A stretch of DNA of 64,000 nucleotides from Breviolum minutum Mf 1.05b.01 (Eukaryota; Sar; Dinophyceae; Suessiales; Symbiodiniaceae), in the NCBI GenBank assembly GCA_000507305.1, contig DF240470.1, forward strand, positions 52,031-116,030. The letters are read 5' to 3'. The notes beneath the pieces were generated by a model. It made no database searches. It had not been told where the DNA came from and worked only from the letters and a program-made list of their open reading frames with translations. Position numbers and translations under genes: made by a program. Positions 31,820 to 41,607 of the stretch are shown here, piece by piece (the first letter of the stretch is position 1; the number at the start of each line of letters is the position of its first letter).

Positions 31820-32500
31820 TGAAATCATGAAGTCCCACCCAGCGTGGATACAATGTGGTATCTAGTGGAAGAATCCAATTCAAGAAAACTGCATCTTCCA
31901 CTAAAGACTATTCATCAAATGTTCACATTCTGCCCATTTTTGTATCGGTCGGTCAGCCAGTCACGGTAATGCCACAGGCCTTCTTTCTCATCCACCGATT
32001 CTCCAAGATACCTTGACATCCAAGGCTGATGGGACGATCCGTAAATGTTCGACAAAATGATCATAGATTATCATAGATTATCTAGGTTCTACTCCTAGGT
32101 ATGTTATCTCAAAGTTATTTTTCTTGACATTCACCAATTTGGAGGGGTCTTTCCCCCATCACTGTTCTATCAGGTAATTGATTCATGGCCTCATGAGTGA
32201 ACTTTTGACGAGACGCAATGCACAATAGTAGAAACTTCAATGATGGCCTCTTCCAAGTGAAAGGACCTCGGGCATTCGGCAGGTGCCCACTTCTAAAATT
32301 ATAATCTTCACAACTACAGGGGGTACAGCATTATATCATAATGTGTTTGTATACTTTGTACCAGATTCGCAATGACAAAGTCACTCTAATCAGACCTGAT
32401 ACCTCAGATTTTGCAATACCAAAGTCTGATCAACCACAGATTTTGGTTCCACCCAGTCCCATTGGTTCCCTACTGCTCAGAAAGTTTGGGTCCTCCAACA
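31820..32500. other. no gene recognised
   Basis: No supported exon. Contains a short direct repeat, TATCATAGATTATCATAGATTATC, near 32,061-32,084. Confidence 0.35.
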
Positions 32501-32631
32501 TGGAAACTCATGGCATCACAGTGACTTCTAAAAGCAAAGAAAGGAAATCAAATTTAAATTTAAAGCAAAAAATCAGCACTAAAAACATCTTGGTTTCCGT
32601 GGCAGTTGTCTCGGCATTGATGCGAAGAAAC

Positions 32632-32772
32632 CACAGTTGAAAGTTTGAACAAGTTTGAAACATGTGGGTCGAATCGGAGCGCATCAACCGCATCATCAAC
32701 ATATATCCGGCCTTTGATGCTTTCCAAGTTTGCCAGGAGCGAATCCGATTCGCCCACGAGGCCATGCCATTC
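32632..32772 (-). CDS. well-bounded exon, phase 0 at both ends
   Basis: Acceptor CGGCTAG|G and donor ACTGTG|GTTTCT enclose exactly 47 codons: EWHGLVGESDSLLANLESIK, then GRIYVDDAVDALRFDPHVSN and LFKLSTV. Strong coding look. No family recalled. Confidence 0.65.
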
Positions 32773-33302
32773 CTAGCCGTGACTTTTGTGGCACCACTGG
32801 GTCGTGAGTCCCAAAATTCCCTGAACAGAAGGAGCACGGACAAACCAATGCAGGGCAAACCAGATTGATTCATGTACACATATACTTGTATAGCTTAAAT
32901 AGATATAAATGATATAAATTGACCTCATGTTGAAGCGCACGAATGAATTCTACCACAATGTACGAGTACTGCTCATACGACTGCACGTACTGAGAAAAGG
33001 CAGGAAAGGAAAAGAGGTCAACCAGGCGGGGGTACGGGGAAGGCCGTGATCCTTATATGTCAGGGGCCGTGATCCTAATATGTCAAGTAATGCACCCAAA
33101 TCCTGGGTTCCTATCAATCTTATCTATTTAAAATAACTGAAGCTTGGTAAACCCGTTTTCGTGATCACAATGAATGTCGGCAGTTTCGGCTAACGGCTAA
33201 CAATTCTCTCTTTGTCCCGGACAGCAGGATTGAATGACTATGGAAGGGTCGGTGTGGCCTGCACAACCCCAGTCGTGCTCCACAGCGGTGCTGCAGCTTT
33301 AC

Positions 33303-33591
33303 CTTGTGTTCCGTTCCACAAATTATCCTGGTAAGAGCTCTGAATCTTCCTTCGCTTGCGAGAACTGTATCTGTATGTGGAGGCTTCAGGCTGCATGCAG
33401 GAAAGTAAAGTTGCCAGGATGTTGACTGAGCGTGATGAGACTCGCGACAGAAATTCAGAGTCATACGTGAGCTCAGGTTTCGCGCATGCGATAACATCCT
33501 TATGCGGTTCAAAAGCCTCTCTGCACACTTTGAGTGTTGTCGGCCACTTTTGGAAACAAACATCACAAGGCACGAATTCAACCAAAAACAA
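33303..33591 (-). CDS. probable long exon
   Basis: The frame reads EFVPCDVCFQKWPTTLKVCR, then EAFEPHKDVIACAKPELTYD and SEFLSRVSSRSVNILATLLS, ending NLWNGTQ at a GTAAAG donor. C-x2-C near the start, without an obvious second pair. Start edge not fixed. It lies directly after the BTB exon in the direction of reading. Confidence 0.55.
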
Positions 33592-33893
33592 ACCGAACTA
33601 AACTAAACCGAAACAAGTATCCACAATCTTGAACTTGAATGGTGCACAAGAGCAACTCTCACCTGCAATCAACAAGTCTGCCATCAAACTGGCTTTCTGA
33701 CTTTCGAGGGCACGTCTGTCCGCAACATGGCCTCATTGCAATTGACATGTTTCCAGCAAGGTGTTGCACTGACCAGGCAACGTTTGATCTTGCTTTAAGT
33801 TGGATGGCTCAACCGTTTGGTATTGATGGAGCCATGATCTCTGATGTGTTTTGATGTATTTTCTACCTGTTCCTTCTCAGAAACCCATCCAAG

Positions 33894-34250
33894 TCAGAGT
33901 AATGCAGCCAAGCCGCGCAAAATTTGTGCCATGCAAATGGCTACCAAATGTGACAAGAGATACTTATTGCCAAGCTCGAACAAACCCAACAAGCCTTGCA
34001 AACCACGTGTGCTAACGACCTCTCCGCTGTGGAGATAGGCTAGGAACAAGTCAAACGTTTCTGTGGTGGCATCCGTCACAATGATTTCGGAGGAAGCGCT
34101 CTCTTGCCAACGCTCCAAAGCTTTCTGGAAGTACTCGAAGCGCATCAAGATAGAGAGAAGGCAAGAACGCCCTGCGCCATTCTCCCCGGGAAACTTGAAG
34201 GTGACAATTCGCTGTGAAGGATCTGTGCTGAAACTTGGAGCGACCCAAGC
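33894..34250 (-). CDS. BTB/POZ domain exon
   Basis: Encodes the core of a BTB/POZ fold: FPGENGAGRSCLLSILMRFE then YFQKALERWQESASSEIIVT, DATTETFDLFLAYLHSGEVV and LFELGNKYLLSHLVAICMAQ. This matches the usual order (S-x-Y/F-F, then a strand, the F-x-x-x-L-x-Y-x-H/Y-S/T-G helix, and the A-x-x-Y helix). BTB domains dimerise and often act as Cullin-3 adaptors or transcription partners; which applies here is not shown. Acceptor CAAG|G at 34,251, TGA at 33,894. The domain N-terminus is partly in this exon (APSFSTDPSQRIVTFK). Neighbouring exons may belong to the same protein. Confidence 0.75.
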   Translation of the reverse strand, partial: AWVAPSFSTDPSQRIVTFKFPGENGAGRSCLLSILMRFEYFQKALERWQESASSEIIVTDATTETFDLFLAYLHSGEVVSTRGLQGLLGLFELGNKYLLSHLVAICMAQILRGLAALL

Positions 34251-34372
34251 CTTGGTGCACAAGATGCTATTCGGATTAATTACTCAACGCACTGCCCCGA
34301 AAGGAAAACTTGATCTTCCCCCGCCCTTTCACAAGCACATGCCATGTCCCAACGAACCTGGAACCGTTTGAC

Positions 34373-34526
34373 CCCGGAATTTTGAGCTTTTGGAAATAAT
34401 GGAAAACTGGCCTGCTCTGGCAGCTACTTCTTTCTGCGTTGCAGTTGCAGCTTCTTTTTTCGGACTCGCAAACAAATAACTTTCCAATTGATCCAGTTTG
34501 TTGATACACATGCTGCTCACGCGCAC
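34373..34526 (-). CDS. well-bounded exon
   Basis: Acceptor CCGGAG|G in phase 0, then VRVSSMCINKLDQLESYLFA, SPKKEAATATQKEVAARAGQ and FSIISKSSKFRG to a GTCAAA donor. Ala/Lys/Glu-rich, helical. It lies just upstream of the BTB exon in reading direction. Confidence 0.55.
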
Positions 34527-34657
34527 CTCCGGCTACTAGCATATACTCTTCTCATGTGACACCAGTATGTGCCAAAAGTAGGCAACACATGAAGAAAAAA
34601 ACCACCAAACATTTGGCCATGGAAGTTCCAACCACAAACAAACAGAACGGGGTCAAC

Positions 34658-34752
34658 CGACATTGGATAGCAAAGCAACATCTTTCCATAGGATGATTTC
34701 TTCATCACGCAAGCGGTAGATCCGGCCACGCTCGTCAAAGAACAGGTAACCA
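34658..34752 (-). CDS. well-bounded exon
   Basis: Acceptor GACACAG| and donor GTCG|GTTGAC. Reads GYLFFDERGRIYRLRDEEII then LWKDVALLSNV. The GYLFFDERGRIYRL stretch resembles a beta-propeller or sensor blade in style, but no repeat partner is seen, so no family is claimed. Confidence 0.6.
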
Positions 34753-35087
34753 CTGTGTCTGCGATGCATGCGGACAACTGATGGCAGCAACTGCCAGCAG
34801 TTCTTGGTCAGTGGCGACAAATCCTCTTCGCAAAGGTCCTCTCAGTTTTTTGTCAACACATCTTTCACAACCCAACACGGGCAACGTGTTCGTAAACCGC
34901 ATAGCCTGTGTTCTATATTCTCATGTGAAACGCGTTCTCATTGTTTTAAATCCGATCTAATGACAACTCCCAGCCTCCTTTCTCTGGCACTGCACTGATG
35001 CCGTTGATGTAATTCTGGTTGTGCAGATCTCAGCCCCCCATGGTTTGCCACGCATCTCCACAAGAAGCCACGGTCTCATGCATGAAC

Positions 35088-35167
35088 CTCAGTTGGTTCA
35101 GCCAAAATTGTCATTGCACCCTGTGCAAGGTACTTTCGCGCAGACTCATGCTTGATCAAAGCAATAC
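35088..35167 (-). CDS. well-bounded exon
   Basis: Acceptor CACGAG|G and donor ACTGAG|GTTCAT: two bases plus 26 codons, IALIKHESARKYLAQGAMTI then LAEPTE. Helical. The frame also stays open upstream (WALLQPRG). Confidence 0.55.
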
Positions 35168-35424
35168 CTCGTGGCTGAAGCAAGGCCCAGAAAAACCATC
35201 AAAATTACTTTACTTCGACTGATCTTCACCATGCCATTTCAAAACAGCCACGTTGACATCGCCCTCGTTGTGTATCTATCAGGTGAAGGCTGTTAGATCT
35301 TAAAGATGTTAGCCTCATCTCCTCCTCGCCTCCTCTACTGCGACCATCTGCGCCGGACTTATCCGCAAAAGTCCACGCAAGGAACCATGTCCGGAGGCCT
35401 CCAGTCCACCTCTGGCAGATTCTA

Positions 35425-35810
35425 GTCTGCCACTCCTTCTGACATTCTTTCTGGCATATCTTTCTCACTTTCTTGCTGGCAGATCTCCTGACTCTCTTTC
35501 TGGCAAACCTCCTGACATTCTTTCTGGCATATTTTTTGACACTCTTTCTGGCATATCTCCTGCCATTCTTTTTGACGTTCTTTCTGACATATCTTTCTGG
35601 CATTCTTTCTGGCATATCTCCTGACGTTCTTTCTGACATATCTTCTGACATTCTGAAATATCTCTAGGCAATGTCTTTCTGACACGCTTTCTGACATTCT
35701 GTCTGACATATCTTTGTGACATTCTTTCTGAAATATCTTTCTGACCGTCTGTCTGACATATCTTTGTGACATTCCTTCTGATATATCTTTCTGACATTCT
35801 TCCCGCTGGG
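35425..35810. repeat. 12/24-bp minisatellite
   Basis: More than 30 imperfect 12-bp words (plus strand CTGACATTCTTT / CTGGCATATCTC) in alternating pairs, giving a 24-bp period. Because the unit is a multiple of three, all three minus frames stay open, producing ERMSERYV, RKNVRKIC and QKECQKDM type repeats. Whether any frame is translated is unknown. Confidence 0.85.
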
Positions 35811-35981
35811 TGAAGTCCATGTGAGAACATAGACCGCGGAGGATCGCGGTTGGGGTCCGGCAGAGAAAACTGGAAGCGTGGGATCGCAGTTGACGAGGAG
35901 GAGGCGAAGGAGGAGGACGAGGATGAGGAGAGGTTGAGGAGGATGACGAGATGGACTCACAAAAAATCTAACAATCCCTAC

Positions 35982-36228
35982 CTGACAGGTCTGGGGAAAA
36001 TGACATGAGAATTGAGAGGCTGAGTGCACTCGAGTGACTATGCAAGGATCCATCTCTCCTGAAAATGATGACTTGATTGTCTTGAGGGCCTGCCGCCAAC
36101 ATTCTTTCTGGACACTCTTCCTCGTCCGAAAAGAATGTCGCGAATCCGAACGCCGCTGACTTTCTCACCCCTGTCGCCTTCCTCTCCGTCCTCTCTTGGG
36201 GGAGGTCCATAACTTTCCGCCATGCAAC
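35982..36228 (-). CDS. well-bounded exon
   Basis: Acceptor CCAGAG|G in phase 0 and donor CTGTCAG|GTAGGG. 82 codons plus one base: VAWRKVMDLPQERTERKATG, VRKSAAFGFATFFSDEEECP and ERMLAAGPQDNQVIIFRRDG. It follows the exon at 36,431-36,549 in phase (0 to 0). One of the strongest exons in the window. Function unknown. Confidence 0.7.
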
Positions 36229-36430
36229 CTCTGGTGCTGCCAAGTGGATCATCCAAATCTATGTGGTTGTGCAATTGAATACATCAGAAGAAATTGTCTT
36301 GCTTCTGGATTTCACATGCAGGTGCACTCCCGCAGCTTGCAGTGGAAGTCAGCTCATGTAACTTAACCATTCTTCAGAGTCAAAGGGTCAATGCAGGGAA
36401 CCAAAATCAAGAAAACTCTCACAACCACAC

Positions 36431-36549
36431 CTTGCTTGCAAAGTCCGATGCGGTGGTTCTCTCAGACACACCGTTGGCACCGGTCATGCTTGGCAGGTCC
36501 ATAACCCACAGGCTGCGCTTGGACAAGCCAACCAAGCGGTGGCCTTGAC
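36431..36549 (-). CDS. well-bounded exon
   Basis: Acceptor CATTCTAG|G and donor GCAAG|GTGTGG. Two bases plus 39 codons: QGHRLVGLSKRSLWVMDLPS then MTGANGVSERTTASDFASK. Joins the next exon in phase 0. Its phase-2 start would fit a GC donor (GGACAG|GCTTGG) in the preceding exon. Confidence 0.65.
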
Positions 36550-36749
36550 CTAGAATGCAGCTTTGGTGGCTTCTTAATGAAATTCACCGAAGTGATGTAC
36601 GACATCAAACATAAGTCGTAAGTAATTATGGTAAATCATGGTGTCATGGTGCATCAAATGCGACGTCAAATTCAAGCAGATTTGGTTATCGCTGCCGGAA
36701 ACCACTTAAAGGACGAACGAACCAAGAAATGGTTTTGGCGATGAAACAC

Positions 36750-36827
36750 TGCCAAGCCTGTCCATGCACTTCCAAGTCTGATCATCTGATTCTCCACCGA
36801 CTTGCACTCTTCTGGGCAATTCACTTC
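36750..36827 (-). CDS. well-bounded exon
   Basis: Acceptor CATTTCAG|G in phase 0, then EVNCPEECKSVENQMIRLGS and AWTGLA. A GT donor at 36,749 gives 26 codons. A GC donor about eight bases earlier would instead match the phase of the next exon. It continues in phase from 36,855-36,966. Confidence 0.6.
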
Positions 36828-36854
36828 CTGAAATGAGCAACAGGGGAAACAAAC

Positions 36855-36966
36855 ATCATCATGTGACATGTCCTTCATCCACGCCTTTCTAGTCCTTGAA
36901 CTGAGTATGACAGATGCATCAAATAGAAAACCATTCTTGATCATTTTGACTGCACCAAGGTACTGC
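36855..36966 (-). CDS. well-bounded exon
   Basis: Acceptor GAGAAG|G and donor GATGAT|GTTTGT. One base plus 37 codons: QYLGAVKMIKNGFLFDASVI then LSSRTRKAWMKDMSHDD. The acceptor lacks a pyrimidine tract and overlaps another good open frame (36,985-37,125), so the left part may need revision. Confidence 0.55.
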
Positions 36967-36969
36967 CTT

Positions 36970-37120
36970 CTCAATCTTGTAGCCGTTTTCGGCGTCGCCC
37001 CGTTTCAATATATTTGTGGTGCCATCAAACTCTTGCACCAAAAGGAAAACGCATAGTTGCTCCTGGTCTGGCGTGCAACCATCGGTATTGGATGCTTCTA
37101 ATTGCGTTTTCAGAATCAAA
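36970..37120 (-). CDS. probable exon
   Basis: The frame reads CTPDQEQLCVFLLVQEFDGT then TNILKRGDAENGYKIEKA. An AG|G acceptor lies before EQLCVF. It abuts or overlaps the next exon candidate in another frame, so one of the two edges is wrong. Confidence 0.5.
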
Positions 37121-37276
37121 CTCAAAGATCCAGCTGAAAAAGAAGAAAGCTATGCATATAAACCCTGCCAAACCAAGACAGTGGCGAACCAAATGTTTGC
37201 ATCAGAACAATGGCGGAAGAATAAGCGGTTGATTCGCTGCTCTGCTTGAAATTGGATGAGGAGATGATTGACGGAC

Positions 37277-37363
37277 CTTCTTTGCTCAGCACACAGCGTC
37301 TGGGCTTCGGTATGGTGGCCTCGCTGCGCTGCGTCAACTATTTCAGCTTGTGCCAAACCAACC
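37277..37363 (-). CDS. well-bounded exon, phase-matched to the Cys-rich exon
   Basis: Acceptor CTTGAG|G and donor AAGAAG|GTCCGT: one base, 28 codons and two bases. Reads VGLAQAEIVDAAQRGHHTEA then QTLCAEQR. The phase agrees with the preceding exon at 37,430-37,755, so the two very probably belong to one gene. The frame stays open past the donor (SVNHLLIQFQAEQRINRLF), so the exon may be longer. Confidence 0.65.
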
Positions 37364-37429
37364 CTCAAGACGGACATGACAGTGGTATATCATGAACAAT
37401 CATGAATTCAGTCCTGATCGTCTCTGTAC

Positions 37430-37755
37430 CCAGGAAGCAGGTAGATCTCCGAACTTGTGGCTGCCATGAAATACGTCATTTTGTCGTAAATATAAAATTT
37501 CTCCTCCCAAAGTGCTGGACCGGCATCTCCACAGACTTGATCTGGAAGACTGTAGCCACCGAAGAAAGGATGACTTCCACAATATGCCGGCCCAGACCCA
37601 GCCGTGAACTGACGGCATCCAATGCCCAGGGCAGAATCTCTACACTCAAACGGAAAACACTTTTTGGCGGCTCCTTTGCGACCTTTGCACACAGGACACT
37701 GCCCAACTGCGGGTAACAGCTTTTCCTTGCAATGCTTGCATGATGGTATGAAGTC
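37430..37755 (-). CDS. Cys-rich, possibly zinc-binding exon
   Basis: 108 codons plus two bases between CTAAG|G and a CTGG|GTACAG donor. Starts DFIPSCKHCKEKLLPAVGQC then PVCKGRKGAAKKCFPFECRD. Cys pairs C-x2-C and C-x2-C about ten residues apart form a zinc-ribbon or knuckle-like motif, followed by four more Cys and GSHPFFGGYSLPDQVCGDAG. A metal-binding role is inferred from the spacing only; no named family is assigned. Longest well-bounded exon here apart from the BTB one. Confidence 0.65.
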
Positions 37756-38248
37756 CTTAGTCAATGGCGGAAACTATAGTCTCTGAAAGTTTCAGGTCGA
37801 CTTTCCCATTAAGCCGGCGAAGTTTCGAAGACGTATGACAACCAATCTGAATACTTAAAAAAGCCGGGATCATCCTGAACCTCTTAGTCAAGTTGCTTCC
37901 CAGTAGAAAGTTCCACCCTCAGACTCTGCAAGGCGTAAAAGCCACGCTTTGGCAAGACATTCTTCCTCGCTGTCGCTGACCAATGATTGACGATACACAA
38001 CCTGTGCGGCACGAAGGAAATGCTCGTTTGCACATCATGGCTTATGGTCATGAGCAACCAGCCAAACGATCAAGCCAATGTAGCTTGTCTGCACAATGAG
38101 AAAAAGGGTAAAATGCTACCTTTCTGGCTGGCAGGCCGGGACAAACACGATCAAACAAACTGTCAATCCATTCAGTTTGGTTTCATTTTGCTTAGTTTAA
38201 AGGGCTCCTTCACTGGTGCATGAAAGGACTCAAAAGGCACACTACTCA

Positions 38249-38428
38249 TGAAAAAAGAACGCAGGGAATGCACCAAGCGACTCCGAAGATTTCCCCCTCT
38301 TCGGTGCATGTGACTGCTGCCAGCTTAGCCAGTGGCAGGCTGCTAGCCACTTGCTCTGCCCCATCTTTTGCCATGACTGAAGATAGTAAGGCCAGCACCA
38401 CAAAGATGGTGACTGCAAATTCAATCTA
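38249..38428 (-). CDS. exon with hydrophobic segment
   Basis: The frame reads FAVTIFVVLALLSSVMAKDG then AEQVASSLPLAKLAAVTCTE and EGEIFGVAWCIPC. The first part is a clear transmembrane or signal segment followed by a small-residue cleavage-like MAKDGA. Acceptor TTTGCAG| near 38,429; stop at 38,249. Possibly the N-terminal part of a secreted or membrane protein. Confidence 0.55.
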
Positions 38429-38429
38429 C

Positions 38430-38815
38430 GGACGTGATCATGAGAAAATCTTGCTCAAATAGTGCTTTCAGCATTTTTGTGGGGAAACCGGACCGTCTTT
38501 CTTCCCGCAATGCACATGTTTAGAATGCAAAGCGAATTGCATAGTGAAACAAAGCTAAGTCATTTCTCATGCTATGATAGACATGATTACTGAGCCTTCA
38601 AACGCCGCAATTTCAGCCGAAATGCGGCAGGCATCCGAAATGCCCAGAGCTTAGATCATATACAAAGATGTCACCCGGGCATCAAAAATTGCACCATGAG
38701 ACTATTCCAAATCGCAACTGATAAAAAGAACCTCAGAAACAATGTGCTGTCCTTCTATGTTCCATTCCAAGCTTGGAAAACCATTCATAGATTCATAAAC
38801 AAATATAAATGATAT
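38430..38815. other. no gene recognised
   Basis: No supported exon; only short frames. Confidence 0.35.
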
Positions 38816-38819
38816 GCGA

Positions 38820-39080
38820 ATTTGCTGAACGAATATTGTTGCATGGGTCCAATGCGGTCCCCCCGTCCTCTTCCAAGGTTTTATGACGGCTCTGGAGCTG
38901 CCGCAAATCTAATTTCACCGACCTCCAATTATCGTCGAATTTGATAGATTCTCTTAACGAATTTGCTGTGAAGTCCTGTCCTCGCCTCTGCCACGCATGC
39001 AAATGCCTCCCCAGCGAGATCACCTCGGTCTGAATGCAGGGAAAGGGGCTCGGAATGGTAGCCAAGTTGCCATCATCCAT
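38820..39080 (-). CDS. probable exon
   Basis: Long open frame with TEVISLGRHLHAWQRRGQDF, TANSLRESIKFDDNWRSVKL and DLRQLQSRHKTLEEDGGTAL. Helical and charged in the middle. A CTGCATTCAG| acceptor precedes TEV. The left edge near 38,820 is not fixed. Confidence 0.55.
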
Positions 39081-39206
39081 CCAGGAAATTCACTGACATT
39101 TTGGAGATTGAGTTGCAACTGGCGAGACTGTAGGCTTTCCAACTGAAATGTTGCACAAAGCAATGAGGCCCTAGCAGTCCTAGCGGTCTGAAGTTTGCCA
39201 AGTCAC

Positions 39207-39269
39207 CTCCATCTGAATTTGAGGAAACTGGGACACATGCACCAGGACACGACATGCCAAGGTCAAGTC
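39207..39269 (-). CDS. well-bounded short exon, phase 0 at both ends
   Basis: Acceptor TTGGGAG|G and donor ATGGAG|GTGACT enclose exactly 21 codons, DLTLACRVLVHVSQFPQIQM plus E. Beta-strand-like. A longer frame in another phase (39,073-39,291) is also open. Confidence 0.5.
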
Positions 39270-39726
39270 CTCCCAAGATACGGGTCTGCAAGGATCACAG
39301 GCTGGAGAACTTCATTTCAAGAGTCCAAAAGAGCTCGAAGATCTGTTTTTTTCAATCAATCAACATTCAACACATATATACGTTATCCAATATCTTTTTG
39401 AAGCATGACTCCGGCTTCCGAAGTCATTCCACTTCTGAAAAGTCTTGAAATCCATGAAATTCACCATGCCAAAGTATCACGTCGTCTTGTATCACGTCTT
39501 GTACATGTCTGGCCTCATGCTCCTCACCCAACACCTTGAGAGGTCCAAGAGTTGAGATCAAAGCCTCTCGAAGACCACAGAGCTGCCCAAGCAGCATGGC
39601 ACAGAGCCACATTTGCTCCTCACATTTGCCGCAGATGCCCAGATCCAGATGTGTCTTTGAAGTTGTTCAGAAAGCATCCCATGCAAAAACAAGAATGATG
39701 GGGAAGAGGGTCTTCATGATGGCATT

Positions 39727-39860
39727 TTAAAACTTTGTCAGTTTGTTCCTTTGTGAGGAGCTTGCTTTGGACATTGCATAACATTGCTCATCCAGAATAG
39801 TGTGTTGACAGTCCGTGCCACTATGCCACCGTGCCCCAGCAACGTGTGCCGGCTGCGAAC
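39727..39860 (-). CDS. possible exon
   Basis: The frame GTDCQHTILDEQCYAMSKAS then SSQRNKLTKF to a stop at 39,727. Two other frames above 39,840 are open as well, so the edges are unclear. Confidence 0.35.
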
Positions 39861-40006
39861 CTGCTGATGTTGAACTCCTTCGGCCAAGACCTGACGCTGA
39901 TGTTCTCACGTTGACTCATCGGAACTCTGACAGCTCTTGCTTTGTTCCAGCAAGATAGGAATCTTAGAATCTTCACCTTTATGTTCCTCATGTCATTGGA
40001 AAACAC

Positions 40007-40190
40007 GTTTTGTATTTCGAGTCGCCTCGCGACACTCGTCTAGCAGATTTCGCGCGGATTCTGATGCCACTGCGAGATCCCGCTCTTCACGGTCCTGACG
40101 CTTCGTGACGGAAGTCTCTTCATGCGGGGATTGAGTCATGAGTCGGGTCGGCTTCAAACTAATACTTGGGGTGACACGGTGACATTTTGG
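40007..40190 (-). CDS. probable coiled-coil-like exon
   Basis: Reads TQSPHEETSVTKRQDREERD then LAVASESARNLLDECREATR and NTK before a GTGTTT donor. Highly charged with heptad-like leucines. Acceptor not fixed. Confidence 0.5.
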
Positions 40191-40498
40191 AAATTGTTTC
40201 ATTGCAATGAAACCTGGAGGTTGTGATCTTCCAATGTGCCAGGAAAAGAAACTTCGCTTCTGTTCCCCCAGTCCTCCTCATTGTTTCCACCGGATTTGGC
40301 CTTCCTGAGTTTTTTCACTGTCATTTTCACTGTCATTTACTGTGAAACATTCGGATTTCTAACAGCTGTAAAATCTCAAATTTCTCAAATTCCAATTTCT
40401 TGCTACAAAGTGCAAAGAACATGGCCAACGCTGTTTACACATCTTCATCAGGTGGTTCTGGGTGCAAGGTGCATCCTGAAAATGAAAACAAATGCCAC

Positions 40499-40623
40499 CC
40501 AGACTCCGACGTTTCTTGTCTCCTAAAATCTTCTGGGCGTTTCCGATGGTGCTGTGAAGCTGTTGTAGGTGCGACAGTCCTAACCCAAACTTCACAAACA
40601 AAGCCAGAAGGGATGTCACATCC
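40499..40623 (-). CDS. well-bounded exon
   Basis: Acceptor GGCCAG|G and donor CTGG|GTGGCA. One base, 41 codons, one base: DVTSLLALFVKFGLGLSHLQ then QLHSTIGNAQKILGDKKRRS. A hydrophobic helix followed by a basic end. Confidence 0.6.
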
Positions 40624-41055
40624 CTGGCCATCTCAGCCCAACAGCATCATTTCATTGACTTTTGGCACGGTTCTTCTCTTCTGAGTTTTCTATATCCTGA
40701 CATATGTTAACAACATTTATATAAGCGTATAGAACTTGGAACTCCGCACATTTCCTCATTCTAAGTTTACCATCTTCGTCTTGCCTTCACAAATGCATGG
40801 CGCATGGCATGTCTGACAGCCCACCTTCCAGGTTCTTGCAGATCACCTTCCGCAAACGCTGCAGAATCAGGTGGCAATCCTGATTCAAGGTGAACGGTTG
40901 AGAATTGCCATGAATTAAGCATAGAGAAGTGGAAAGGATTGTAAAGCGCAAACACACATGACTCAAGTGTTTCGTTGCTTACAGTGCTTTTCATTCATCA
41001 ACAACCAGTGGGTGTCATTCAATATTAGATGCCACGGGAGAAACTTGGAGATGGT

Positions 41056-41151
41056 TCACAGTTTCAACAGTTTTTCGTGTCTGGCAATCATACCAAACAA
41101 CTTGATCAGATTGGGATTGACCCAAAATTTGACTCCCTGCCATCTCAGCTC
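41056..41151 (-). CDS. probable terminal exon
   Basis: Acceptor TTTTTGGCAG|G in phase 0, then 31 codons and TGA: ELRWQGVKFWVNPNLIKLFG then MIARHEKLLKL. It follows the exon at 41,461-41,607 in phase. A second frame through the same bases (QSDQVVWYDCQTRKTVETVN) is also protein-like, so the choice rests on phase. Confidence 0.5.
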   Translation of the reverse strand, partial: ELRWQGVKFWVNPNLIKLFGMIARHEKLLKL

Positions 41152-41460
41152 CTGCCAAAAATGTGCAATTCCATGGTCTCCCTGATTCAGATCGTCTGAA
41201 AGCTGTGAAACTCTCCACTTAAGGGTTGAAAGTTTGTGTCAAATTGTTGCTAAACCGTTGGGACAAGTCATTGAGGCAAAACCCCACAAGGAAAGGCCCT
41301 GAAGTATGCATGACATCCTGGCTCTTCAATCTCATATCTTCATTGCTTCATGTGATTCCAACACAACTTGTGGAAATGGCTCCAAGTACCTCCCAGACTG
41401 GTATCCCTTCGTCTGTGGTAGTATCAGGAGGCACGGCCTGACAATATTCAATCTCTTCAC

Positions 41461-41607
41461 AGGATCGCAATATGTTTGCTGCAAAAACGCTTCCGCAGTT
41501 TTGATTTTTGGAAAAGAAAAAGCAAAAAGGCAGGCCTCAAAGATCTTTTTGGCATCGGCCCACAAATTTCTCCAAAAACTTTCCCAAAGTGCACGCGGCA
41601 CTTCTTC
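41461..41607 (-). CDS. well-bounded exon, phase 0 at both ends
   Basis: Acceptor CGGCCAG|G and donor GATCCT|GTGAAG enclose exactly 49 codons: EEVPRALWESFWRNLWADAK, KIFEACLFAFSFPKIKTAEA and FLQQTYCDP. Helical, Trp-rich start. Intron to the next exon would be 309 bp. Confidence 0.65.

Noticed and set aside
36431-36549. LWVMDLPSMTGANGVSE as a kinesin switch II (LVDLAGSE) segment.
   Set aside because: Key residues of LVDLAGSE are absent and no other motor motif was seen.
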